The notes beneath the pieces were generated by a model. The model worked only from the letters and a program-made list of their open reading frames with translations, did no database searches and was not told the origin of the DNA. A program made the position numbers and the translations under genes. Shown here piece by piece: positions 1 through 6,236 of a DNA stretch of 6,236 nucleotides. The stretch lies in contig JASLAE010000019.1 in assembly GCA_030147305.1 (NCBI GenBank), forward strand, positions 1 to 6,236. The letters are read 5' to 3'. Source of the stretch: Cesiribacter sp. Its GTDB lineage: Bacteria > Bacteroidota > Bacteroidia > Cytophagales > Cyclobacteriaceae. How positions within the stretch are numbered: position 1 is the first letter of the stretch; each line of letters starts with the position of its first letter.

Positions 1-801
1 AATGCCTCTACCGTGCAGGGACCAGCCTTTACGGGTGGCAGCAACGGGTACATACAGACCCTTGTAGACCTGAGCAGCTATAGCGGCCAGCTCGTGCAGA
101 TCCGCTTCCGAATGGGCTCCGATGTGCTCACCGGTGCCAGTGGGTGGTATGTAGATGATGTGGACCTGGTGGTAAATCCTGTGAGCATTACCAATACCGC
201 CTGGGTAGACTCTAAATTCGGTGGCAAGAAGGGCGCTACCGTAGAAACACAGGTACTGAAGGGCAACGCCTTAAGCGGCACCAGTTCACTCACCGCCGCT
301 GCACAGGACAATGCCGTGCTGCTGAACTTTACCAGCGATCAAAGCTCGGCAGGTGCTTATCTACTGGAGCGTAGCCAAAACGGCAGAGATTTCGAAGCCC
401 TGGCTACTGTAGCAGCCTCGGATGCAGGCACTCATTTCGATTATACCGATCAGGGCGTTGCTCCCGGCAAAGTTTACTACTACCGCGCTACCGCAGTTAA
501 CCAGCAACAAGCTGCAGCAGAAGTAAATGTACAAACGCCAATGCCGGCTGTAGAGGTAAGGCTATACCCTAACCCTGCCAGTGATCGGGTAAGCCTTCAT
601 TTTAGAGAGCAAATACAGGATGAGGTACAGATTGAGGTTACCAATTCATTGGGACAACGCATGTTGCTACAGCGTCTGAGTGCTGCAGAAGCACAGCATA
701 GCACTAGTTTTGATGTGTCAGGACTAGACGAGGGCTTGTACTTTGTCACCATTAAAACGGGAGACAAATCCAGTACCCAAAGCCTGATTGTAAAACCATA
801 A
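1..801 (+). CDS. C-terminal part of a secreted T9SS cargo protein (5' end outside the window)
   Basis: The frame is open from base 1, so the first GTG (position 13) is an internal Val codon and the true start lies upstream; 266 residues are visible. Residues 1-60 are the end of a jelly-roll/MAM-like beta-sandwich, with the hallmark GWYVDDVDLV. Residues about 100-178 look like an Fn3-type domain: a hydrophobic strand, LERSQNGRDFEAL, then a YYYRATAVN strand. Residues about 183-266 are a type A T9SS sorting domain with LYPNPASD near residue 188, a NSLGQ turn and a final SLIVKP. By family knowledge, such a tail directs outer-membrane translocation by T9SS and is then removed. The domain order, with an ITNTAWV segment after the jelly roll, resembles the C-termini of secreted metallopeptidases (M36 fungalysin or immune inhibitor A types). 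No catalytic domain is visible, so the enzyme class is a guess. The sorting domain is near certain. Confidence 0.93.
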   Translation, partial: NASTVQGPAFTGGSNGYIQTLVDLSSYSGQLVQIRFRMGSDVLTGASGWYVDDVDLVVNPVSITNTAWVDSKFGGKKGATVETQVLKGNALSGTSSLTAAAQDNAVLLNFTSDQSSAGAYLLERSQNGRDFEALATVAASDAGTHFDYTDQGVAPGKVYYYRATAVNQQQAAAEVNVQTPMPAVEVRLYPNPASDRVSLHFREQIQDEVQIEVTNSLGQRMLLQRLSAAEAQHSTSFDVSGLDEGLYFVTIKTGDKSSTQSLIVKP

Positions 802-822
802 GCTTGCTCCTTTTATAATAAC

Positions 823-856
823 AGCCGTCTCTGCCCATTGCAGAGACGGCTTTTTT
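823..856 (+). terminator. Rho-independent terminator after the T9SS cargo gene
   Basis: A perfect 12-bp inverted repeat (AGCCGTCTCTGC at 823-834 and its complement at 840-851) encloses a 5-nt loop, CCATT, and runs straight into six T residues (851-856). It begins 21 bp after the stop codon at 799-801. This is a strong intrinsic terminator and marks the end of the first transcription unit, so the lipoprotein gene at 1036 should have its own promoter. Confidence 0.95.
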
Positions 857-1035
857 ATGCCTTTTGGTAAGACAGGTAGACGCTTCAATACTTTATTAGA
901 TCACTGAAATAAAATTATATCACGTGCCTAAAGAATATATATTATATTTATAGAACAGGCTTATTTTTCTAAAGCAGCATTTCATAAGTCCGGGTTTTCA
1001 CCAATTGATCTGTTCAAACATTTAGCTTCTAAGCC

Positions 1036-2163
1036 ATGAAAACATTCCATCCTATAGCCTCATTGCTGATTATTGGCTGCTCATTGATAGTTTCATGTGG
1101 CAGGCAGGAAATTGATCCTGACGATGATAATAATTCTGAATATCTGATACTAACGTACAATGTAGTAGGCGATACTGAGAATGGCATTGTTTCTAAATAT
1201 ACCTATCCTGCCAATCAGCTGGAAAACAATATATTGGAGATCGATAACGCACCTGCTTCCGAATTTTTTTCGGACGCTATAATTCATGATGATTTTATTT
1301 ATTTGATAAGACAAAAAGCCGGAGTACTGGATAAGGTAAACTTAGCAGATAATACCCTTGCAGCTAGATGGCAGGCAAGTGAGAATATTAATACGAATGA
1401 AATGGTCAGGTATGATAAAACCATAGACATTATCGATGATAGAGCTGTAGTCGCCTATCGTAAGGCACTCCCGGAAGGACAGTTTAACGATCACTTTTTT
1501 GCTGCTTATCTTAAGTTTTTTAATGCTGATAATTTGATTCCAACAGATAGTGTATTTGTAGCATTTGATTTCAACATCATTGATTTTAAAGAAGTTGAAG
1601 ATAAAATTTTTATTAGCCTGGAACGACCGGGCGGTGGATTTGAAAGCAAGATTATCGTTATAGATGCTGCTACAAAGGAATATATAACTGAATTACAACC
1701 TGAATACTCAACCTCTCAATTCCTCGTAACCGCTAATAATGAATTATTAGGACTTTCTTTGAGAAGTTTATTCAAAATAGATCCTATCAGTTTCACCATT
1801 ACCGAACTGGCTATACTGGATGCTGGCACTAATTTTGAATCCAGCAGTCCCACGGCAGCACTCGACAGCGAAAATAATCTACTCTACTACTATTCGCCAA
1901 CAGCTCAACCAGCGCCAACACCCTACAGATTGGCTTCAATTAACCTAAGCACCCTTGAAATAAATTATTTAACTGGGCATGAAGTTATTTTGAGTAACCA
2001 ATCACCTATCGCCTTTGACAGCAAACATGAACTTATCATTATAGGTACCGTCTTTAACAGTGTAGATGGTGCTGGAAAGAAGCTACTCATGCTGGACAAT
2101 AAGGGTAACTTAGTGGAGGAGGTTATACTTCCTGAACATGCCTGGAAAATACTGGTCCGTTAA
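1036..2163 (+). CDS. Lipoprotein with beta-propeller-like repeats, function unknown
   Basis: The 375-residue protein starts with a lipoprotein signal peptide: MKTFHP, a hydrophobic core, then the lipobox I-V-S-C with the lipidated Cys at residue 21. An acidic linker follows (DPDDDNN, residues 27-33), a charge pattern that in some Bacteroidota favours export to the cell surface. The mature part is made of recurring short beta-strand units about 40-50 residues apart, such as FIYLIRQ (87-93), KIFISLE (190-196), NELLGLS (235-241), NLLYYYS (281-287) and ELIIIGT (332-338), each followed by a strand such as IIVIDAATKEY or LLMLDNKGNLV. That spacing suggests a beta-propeller like the Bacteroidota DUF5074/DUF4374-type lipoproteins, but I cannot assign a family. 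No enzymatic motif is visible. Its GC content (about 35% in sampled lines) is well below the flanking genes, which may signal transfer or relaxed selection. It lies alone between a terminator and a promoter-like site. The ATG at 1036 is set by the signal peptide. Confidence 0.88.
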   Translation: MKTFHPIASLLIIGCSLIVSCGRQEIDPDDDNNSEYLILTYNVVGDTENGIVSKYTYPANQLENNILEIDNAPASEFFSDAIIHDDFIYLIRQKAGVLDKVNLADNTLAARWQASENINTNEMVRYDKTIDIIDDRAVVAYRKALPEGQFNDHFFAAYLKFFNADNLIPTDSVFVAFDFNIIDFKEVEDKIFISLERPGGGFESKIIVIDAATKEYITELQPEYSTSQFLVTANNELLGLSLRSLFKIDPISFTITELAILDAGTNFESSSPTAALDSENNLLYYYSPTAQPAPTPYRLASINLSTLEINYLTGHEVILSNQSPIAFDSKHELIIIGTVFNSVDGAGKKLLMLDNKGNLVEEVILPEHAWKILVR

Positions 2164-2209
2164 AAGCAACCGCTAATAGCAGGCACAACCTATCATAGCA
2201 ACCGGTGCA

Positions 2210-2241
2210 TTTGCTTTATTTATATCCTCACTGTAAGTTAG
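2210..2241 (+). promoter_or_regulatory. Possible Bacteroidota-type promoter for the amidohydrolase gene
   Basis: TTTG at 2210-2213 is followed after 20 nt by TAAGTTAG at 2234-2241, one mismatch from the Bacteroidota -7 element TAnnTTTG. Spacing fits the usual 19-21 nt. Transcription would start near 2248, just upstream of the ATG at 2265 and downstream of the GTG at 2205. Such short motifs arise by chance, so this is only suggestive. Confidence 0.35.
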
Positions 2242-2264
2242 CTTCCTCAGCAACTGCCTTCCTT

Positions 2265-3539
2265 ATGCCTCGGGGCCTTTTCCTCTCCATATTTTTATCT
2301 TTGCTCACGCAAGTGACTCTTGCCCAGCAAAGTACATCATCGCGTTACCTGCTGCTCATGCCAGACCAGGTTTTCGATGGGGAAACCATGCATAAAAACT
2401 GGCAGGTGCTGGTGAAAGGAGCATATATAGAAGCGGTTGGCGAGCTAAAGAATATTCCACCGGGCACTGAGGTCATTGAATTAAAAGGTACTACCCTGCT
2501 GCCAGGCCTGATAGAAGGGCATAGCCATCTTTTTCTACACCCCTATAATGAAACCTCCTGGAACGACCAGGTACTGAAAGAATCCAGAACAGAAAGGATT
2601 GCCCGTGCAACTGTTCATGCGCGTAATACCCTTTTGGCCGGCTTTACAACTGCCAGAGATCTGGGAACAGAAGGCGCAGGTTATGATGATGTAGGCCTGA
2701 AAGCAGCCATTGACAAAGGAATAATTCCCGGCCCCAGACTGCTCATTGCCACCCGTGCGCTGGTAGCCACCGGCAGCTACGGACCCAAAGTACTGAGCTA
2801 TGACATAGAAACACCCATTGGTGCTGCAGAAGCTGATGGTTTGGAAGGATTAACCAAAGAGGTACGAACCCAAATTGGCAAAGGAGCCGATCTGATAAAG
2901 GTTTATGCGGATTATCGCTGGGGACTGCATGGCGCAGCAGCGCCTACCTATACGGTAGAAGAGCTAAAAAAAATAGTGGAAGTAGCCGCTAGCAGCGGCA
3001 GGCCTGTGGTAGCCCATGCTGCGAGCAAAGAGGGCATGCGCCGGGCTATTTTAGCTGGTGTAGCAACCATAGAACACGGCGATGGTGGCGATGAAGAGAT
3101 TTTCCGGTTGATGAAGGAAAAAGGGGTTGCCCTTTGTCCAACACTGGCAGCCGGTGATGCTATTGCCCAATACCAGGGTTGGCAACCCGGGCAGCCCGAG
3201 CCTCAGCGAATTGTGGATAAAAAAAAGAGCTTTGCAGAAGCCTTAAAGGCCGGCGTTACCATTTGCATGGGCGGCGATAGTGGCGTTTTTGCGCATGGAG
3301 AAAATGCCCGTGAAATGGAGCTGATGGTAGCGTATGGGATGAAACCCCTGGAAGTCCTGAGATCAGCTACCGCTATCAATGCACGCATCTTTGGTATTCA
3401 GGCATCAGTTGGCAGCATAAAGCCTGGTTTGCTGGCAGATTTAGTGATCGTAGAAGGCAACCCGGCCAGTGATATTACAGCACTGCGCAAGGTAAGAATG
3501 GTGATCAAAGGAGGACAAAGTTATATACCTTCCAAATGA
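2265..3539 (+). CDS. Exported metal-dependent amidohydrolase (imidazolonepropionase/prolidase-like)
   Basis: I choose ATG 2265 (424 residues) over the in-frame GTG at 2205, because MPRGLFLSIF and the following hydrophobic stretch form a clean signal peptide with a likely cut after TLA (residue 20), while the extra 20 upstream residues would bury it. The protein is an amidohydrolase-superfamily TIM barrel with its small beta domain formed by both ends. Metal-site residues are all present: H86 and H88 in GLIEGHSHLF, K212 in GADLIKVYADYRW (the lysine that is carboxylated in this family), H251 in PVVAHA, H271 in TIEHGDGG, and catalytic D338 in GGDSG. The C-terminus has the usual GSIKPGLLADLVIVEGNP. 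The YADYR signature and exported location resemble the clade of periplasmic Xaa-Pro/Xaa-Arg dipeptidase-like enzymes, but the exact substrate cannot be read from the sequence. It probably acts in the periplasm on small peptides or cyclic amides. The next gene, a dipeptide epimerase, agrees with a peptide-related role. Confidence 0.93.
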   Translation: MPRGLFLSIFLSLLTQVTLAQQSTSSRYLLLMPDQVFDGETMHKNWQVLVKGAYIEAVGELKNIPPGTEVIELKGTTLLPGLIEGHSHLFLHPYNETSWNDQVLKESRTERIARATVHARNTLLAGFTTARDLGTEGAGYDDVGLKAAIDKGIIPGPRLLIATRALVATGSYGPKVLSYDIETPIGAAEADGLEGLTKEVRTQIGKGADLIKVYADYRWGLHGAAAPTYTVEELKKIVEVAASSGRPVVAHAASKEGMRRAILAGVATIEHGDGGDEEIFRLMKEKGVALCPTLAAGDAIAQYQGWQPGQPEPQRIVDKKKSFAEALKAGVTICMGGDSGVFAHGENAREMELMVAYGMKPLEVLRSATAINARIFGIQASVGSIKPGLLADLVIVEGNPASDITALRKVRMVIKGGQSYIPSK

Positions 3540-3754
3540 TCCAAAAACTTATCCTTTCTACAGTTTCGGCATATAGAATGCCTGTGCTCTCCAGTAGCAG
3601 CACCACAGCAGTGATCTGAATCTGCTGCATTTTTTACAGTAAAATCATAGAAGCCAGCGCTTTTACAGACAATTTTTTTCTTACTCCTGACCAGCAGGAA
3701 CAATAGAAAACCTGGCCAAAGATTAAATAAAAAATGATTGGCCGGAAGTGGCAC
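3521..3754 (-). CDS. Doubtful small cysteine-rich protein with one hydrophobic segment
   Basis: This is a 77-codon frame starting with GTG. It would give a hydrophobic stretch at residues 8-22 (FLFNLWPGFLLFLLV), a basic RSKKK, then a Cys/His-rich tail: C30, H48-C49-C50, H57, H59, C62 and C65. The last part (SICRNCRKDKFLDHLEG) looks like half of a zinc ribbon. In favour, it fills an otherwise empty gap, is convergent with the amidohydrolase gene and overlaps it by only 19 bp. Against, it lacks an ATG, has no ribosome-binding site or promoter I can see, uses rare-looking Arg codons (AGG, CGA), and a possible plus-strand terminator lies inside it. I do not recognise the family. Confidence 0.22.
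   Translation of the reverse strand: MPLPANHFLFNLWPGFLLFLLVRSKKKIVCKSAGFYDFTVKNAADSDHCCGAATGEHRHSICRNCRKDKFLDHLEGI
3606..3635 (+). terminator. Possible intrinsic terminator after the amidohydrolase gene
   Basis: CAGCAG (3606-3611) pairs with CTGCTG (3622-3627) across a 10-nt loop. An alternative pairing uses GCAGCA and TGCTGC further out. After CA, six T residues follow at 3630-3635. The stem is short, so it is a modest terminator at best. It sits 67 bp after the amidohydrolase stop, within the doubtful minus-strand frame at 3521-3754. Confidence 0.4.
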
Positions 3755-3771
3755 TGGCTTTGCTACCTTTA
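3738..3771 (+). promoter_or_regulatory. Possible Bacteroidota-type promoter for the dipeptide epimerase gene
   Basis: TACCTTTA at 3764-3771 matches TAnnTTTG except for the last base. A TTG lies at 3738-3740, 23 nt upstream, slightly longer than the usual spacing. Transcription would begin about 55 nt before ATG 3833. With the possible terminator at 3606-3635, it would separate the epimerase from the amidohydrolase transcript. Confidence 0.33.
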
Positions 3772-3832
3772 CACATAATTATTTATCGCCTTACCAGCCT
3801 GAGTATTAGCTGATGTATTAATTTTTCAGTGC

Positions 3833-4861
3833 ATGAAACTCCGCTTCCACCCGTTTACACTTCATCTGCAGCACACTTTTGCCATCAGCCATGGTAAACG
3901 AGACACCCAGCAAACGCTGGTGGTTGAGCTTACCGATGGCTCACAGCGGGGCTTTGGCGAAGCAGCCGCCATCAGTTACTATGGGGTGACCGTAGACGAC
4001 ATGATGGCAGCGCTGGAAAAGATTCGACCCATGATAGAAGCTGGGGGAGCGCTGGCACCAGAAGCACTCTGGGAGCAATGTGCGCCACACCTGCAGCACA
4101 ATCCTTTTGCGCTCTGTGCCCTGGACATGGCCATGCATGACCTTTGGGGCAAAAAAATGGGACTACCACTTTACAAACTTTGGGAACTGGATCCAACCTT
4201 CACACCTCTGACCAATTATACGATCGGCATTGATTCTGTCGAAAACATGGTGAAGAAAATGCAGGCTTTTCCCTGGCCGCTCTATAAAATAAAATTGGGC
4301 ACCAATGAAGACCTGAAAATAGTAAGGGAGTTGCGCAGCCATACCGATGCGCTTTTTAGAATAGATGCCAACGGTGCCTGGAGTGTTGAAGAAACCCTGC
4401 GCAATGTACGCTCCCTTCGAGAATTGCGCGTAGAGTTTATAGAGCAACCCTTACCGGCCAGCGACTGGGAAGGCATGAAACGCCTCCATAAAAAAACAAC
4501 GCTGCCCCTGATTGCTGACGAAAGTTGCATTGGGGAAGCAGACATTCAGCGATGCTATGGCATGTTTGATGGCGTAAATATTAAACTGGCAAAATGTGGC
4601 GGCATCACCCCTGCCCTGCGCATGATCCGCCAGGCCCGTAATCTGGGACTGAAAGTAATGGTAGGTTGCATGACAGAATCTAGCGTAGGTATTTCCGCTG
4701 TTGCCCAGCTGCTGCCACTCCTGGATTATGCCGACATGGATGGTGCCATGCTGCTAAGGCAGGATGTTGCGGAGGGAGTGCGGTTCATAGAGGGAAAAGT
4801 ATGTTTCTCTGAACGTACCGGCACTGGCGCACAACTATTGCCACATGCCGACCTGGCATAA
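3833..4861 (+). CDS. Dipeptide epimerase (enolase superfamily, MLE subgroup)
   Basis: This 342-residue cytoplasmic enzyme has normal length for the family and no signal peptide. Its N-terminal capping domain (about 1-115, with GFGEAAAISYYG at 40-51) is followed by the barrel. Active-site residues of the muconate-lactonizing subgroup are complete: the KIK motif K152/K154, metal ligands D178 (RIDANGAW), E204 (FIEQPLP) and D229 (IADES), and the second general base K254 (KLAKCGG). The D-M-D motif at 301-303 in LDYADMDG is typical of dipeptide epimerases, where it binds the substrate amino group, so I prefer this to OSBS or MLE. The reaction inverts the alpha carbon of the C-terminal residue of a dipeptide; the well-known members act on L-Ala-D/L-Glu from murein. 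The Arg that binds the Glu side chain in Bacillus YkfB appears to be missing (Gly21 region), so another dipeptide may be the substrate. The DehI-like gene follows after 69 bp and could share its transcript. Confidence 0.93.
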   Translation: MKLRFHPFTLHLQHTFAISHGKRDTQQTLVVELTDGSQRGFGEAAAISYYGVTVDDMMAALEKIRPMIEAGGALAPEALWEQCAPHLQHNPFALCALDMAMHDLWGKKMGLPLYKLWELDPTFTPLTNYTIGIDSVENMVKKMQAFPWPLYKIKLGTNEDLKIVRELRSHTDALFRIDANGAWSVEETLRNVRSLRELRVEFIEQPLPASDWEGMKRLHKKTTLPLIADESCIGEADIQRCYGMFDGVNIKLAKCGGITPALRMIRQARNLGLKVMVGCMTESSVGISAVAQLLPLLDYADMDGAMLLRQDVAEGVRFIEGKVCFSERTGTGAQLLPHADLA

Positions 4862-4930
4862 CTATAAGAAGAAGGGCTTTAGCCAGCTCTTTATGGGGAG
4901 CTTGTTTTCAACAATAGAACCGGTAAAACA

Positions 4931-5866
4931 ATGGACCAACAGCAAGAACTTATCCATAATGGCCTGAAGTATATCACAAAGCTTCAGGGAATGACTGAGG
5001 AGAATGCAGCTGAAGCTAAATTTTCTATACTGGAGGATATTGCGCAGACCCTTCGGGTGCCGGAAGCAGGTGACCTGTTTATGGCTCTTGCCCATTTCCC
5101 TGACTATCTTGCACAGGTTTGGCATCACTTTGCTCCTGCACTGCGCTTTAATAGCTTTGAATTAGAGGCAGACAATCTGCGTGAAAAGGCTTTGCTTGAA
5201 ACTGCTCCTGGACTCTCTGTGCTGGGCGATGATGTTATTGCAGACCAGGATCATGTACGTGCCTATATTGATACCTGTTTTTATGCCCTTCCAAAACTGC
5301 TGCTCTTAACCACAATTTTTCATGAAGCCACTTTTCGGGGTATACCTGAGAGAAGAAGCCGAACGCAGGGAGCTGAACCAAAAGCGGTAGCCATCCCAAC
5401 TGGCATTGCGGATGGCACAGTTAAGGCAACGTATGTAGCTCCGCAAACAGCTTCTAAGCAGGTTCAACAACTGTTTTCTGCTATTCAAAAACAACATGAG
5501 CTGCCCCTGGTACCGGACTTTTATAGAGGCCTTGCTAACTGGCCCGGCTTTTTAAACGAAGCATGGCAACAGATTATGCCGCTGGTAGGTACGCCCGATT
5601 TTGATAACCTGAAGGAGTATCTGTCTTACCAGGCACAAATGGGCATGCGCAAGCTCCCACTCACCCAACCGGATATATCCACACTCTCTGCAGAACAAAA
5701 GGAATCTGTGCGGTCAATTCTCACTGCTTACCGCTATAAGTTACTGCCTGAAATGCTGATAGAAACAGCTTTAATGAAAGCCTTGCTTGATGGTACGGCA
5801 GAAGCCTATACCTCCCGTTTCAGTGTGGCCGCCAGTGATGAACCGGACGAGGAGACAGCACAATAA
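4931..5866 (+). CDS. DehI-family (haloacid dehalogenase group I fold) protein with altered active site
   Basis: This is a 311-residue, largely helical cytoplasmic protein. It matches my memory of Pseudomonas putida PP3 DehI (about 296 residues) along its length: LEDIAQTLRVP (34-44) against YEDIRLTLRVP, the LAHFPDYL segment, NLREKALLE (82-90), FYALPKLLLL (117-126) and PDFYRGLANWP (195-205) against SDFQALANWP. Like DehI it is an internal duplication: ALAHFPDYLAQVW (52-64) and GLANWPGFLNEAW (200-212). DehI uses Asp189 to activate water for attack on 2-haloacids; the matching D196 is present. However DehI Asn114 and Tyr117 correspond to Leu120 and Leu123, Trp34 to Glu45 and Phe37 to Asp48, so true dehalogenase activity is doubtful. 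The C-terminus is an acidic tail (SDEPDEETAQ). It may be co-transcribed with the epimerase 69 bp upstream. The start at 4931 is the first ATG giving full homology; no clear ribosome-binding site is seen. The family call is firm, the function is open. Confidence 0.85.
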   Translation: MDQQQELIHNGLKYITKLQGMTEENAAEAKFSILEDIAQTLRVPEAGDLFMALAHFPDYLAQVWHHFAPALRFNSFELEADNLREKALLETAPGLSVLGDDVIADQDHVRAYIDTCFYALPKLLLLTTIFHEATFRGIPERRSRTQGAEPKAVAIPTGIADGTVKATYVAPQTASKQVQQLFSAIQKQHELPLVPDFYRGLANWPGFLNEAWQQIMPLVGTPDFDNLKEYLSYQAQMGMRKLPLTQPDISTLSAEQKESVRSILTAYRYKLLPEMLIETALMKALLDGTAEAYTSRFSVAASDEPDEETAQ

Positions 5867-6120
5867 GGTGCAGCGTATAAACAGCACTTTACCAGGAATT
5901 GATCATGCTCACTTGCATAAGCAATCTTCAGAGGCTTATCCTGCGGCTCCTTAAATGTTTGGACATGTAAAATCTAATAAGACAGGAGTCCTTTGAGCAC
6001 ATAAACTTTTTCTAGAGGCTTATTCAACCATTTTTCTGCAAAAGGTGTCTTTTGTGTACAGGCAGCGATGCCGCTTCTTCACCAATACCTATTCCAAACC
6101 TTTAATTTATCTGGGATACC

Positions 6121-6236
6121 ATGCTACTCAGAAAAATATTTCCCCTCACTGCGAGCTTATGCGCGCTAGTATTTTTTTCCTGTCAGGAAGAAAATCCAGT
6201 TTCGCCACAACCGCTGTCTGTAACCTTTCAGCCCTT
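6121..6236 (+). CDS. N-terminus of a lipoprotein (3' end outside the window)
   Basis: An open frame from ATG 6121 to the window edge gives 38 residues plus two bases. It begins MLLRKIFPLTASLCALVFFS and reaches Cys21 followed by QEEN, a lipoprotein signal peptide whose lipobox (FFSC) is loose but of a kind common in Bacteroidota. Q-E-E right after the Cys resembles the surface lipoprotein export signal described in this phylum, so the product may be outer-membrane and surface exposed. The Pro/Ser-rich stretch that follows looks like a linker to a folded domain that lies outside the window, so no function can be given. No good promoter or terminator was found in the 254 bp before it. Confidence 0.75.
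   Translation, partial: MLLRKIFPLTASLCALVFFSCQEENPVSPQPLSVTFQP

Noticed and set aside
889..950. Promoter-like TACTTTAT (889) and TATATTTA (943) upstream of the AT-rich lipoprotein
   Set aside because: The first has two mismatches and an over-long spacer from TTTG at 863; the second has no upstream TTTG. The region is AT-rich, so such matches are expected by chance.
3941..4545. Several minus-strand open frames opposite the dipeptide epimerase gene
   Set aside because: They lie wholly inside a gene with a complete set of catalytic motifs and show no recognisable domain or start signals.
4885..4909. Possible terminator between the epimerase and DehI-like genes (AGCTC/GAGCT followed by TGTTTTC)
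   Set aside because: Only a 5-bp stem with an 8-nt loop and an interrupted T-run, too weak to call; the two genes may be co-transcribed.
4862..5128. Minus-strand open frame across the start of the DehI-like gene
   Set aside because: It overlaps most of the first 200 bp of a well-supported gene and has no family features; the DehI alignment covers the plus strand here.
5306..5497. Minus-strand open frame inside the DehI-like gene
   Set aside because: Shadow of the plus-strand gene; low-complexity Leu/Ser/Arg composition typical of antisense frames.
5917..5939. Hairpin ATAAGC/GCTTAT downstream of the DehI-like gene
   Set aside because: Six-bp stem with an 11-nt loop and no T-run after it, so not a credible terminator.
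5930..6023. Direct repeat of AGAGGCTTAT at 5930-5939 and 6014-6023
   Set aside because: Ten bases in two copies with no flanking symmetry, duplication or element between them; could be chance.

Overview
The window reads as a piece of a Bacteroidota chromosome, most likely from the Cytophagales. The main reasons are a type IX secretion (T9SS) C-terminal sorting domain on the first protein, two lipoproteins of Bacteroidota style, near absence of Shine-Dalgarno sequences before the starts, and promoter-like sites resembling the Bacteroidota TTTG / TAnnTTTG pattern rather than TTGACA/TATAAT. GC content, hand-counted on sample lines, is about 50-55% in most genes. All convincing genes lie on the + strand.

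Layout. (1) Positions 1-801 hold the 3' end of a large secreted T9SS cargo protein: the end of a jelly-roll domain, an Fn3-like domain and the sorting domain. A textbook rho-independent terminator follows (823-856). (2) Positions 1036-2163 encode a lipoprotein of beta-propeller appearance, clearly richer in A+T than its neighbours. (3) Positions 2265-3539 encode an exported metal-dependent amidohydrolase of the imidazolonepropionase/prolidase-like clade with a full set of metal ligands. (4) Positions 3833-4861 encode a cytoplasmic dipeptide epimerase of the enolase superfamily. (5) Positions 4931-5866 encode a DehI-family (halocarboxylic acid dehydrogenase/dehalogenase fold) protein with an altered active site. 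(6) A new lipoprotein begins at 6121 and runs off the window. The 254 bases between 5867 and 6120 show no gene, tRNA or convincing terminator. The 293 bases between 3540 and 3832 hold a possible terminator, a possible promoter and a doubtful small cysteine-rich frame on the minus strand.

How they may work together. The exported amidohydrolase (probably acting on small peptides or related amides) and the dipeptide epimerase fit a theme of peptide or murein-peptide catabolism. The epimerase and the DehI-like gene are 69 bp apart and may be co-transcribed. This link is inferred from position only. I see no mobile element, CRISPR array, RNA gene or defence system. The most interesting item is the DehI-like protein: it keeps the catalytic-type Asp in its second half, has a second Asp at the matching place in its first half, and lacks other residues of the classical dehalogenase site.
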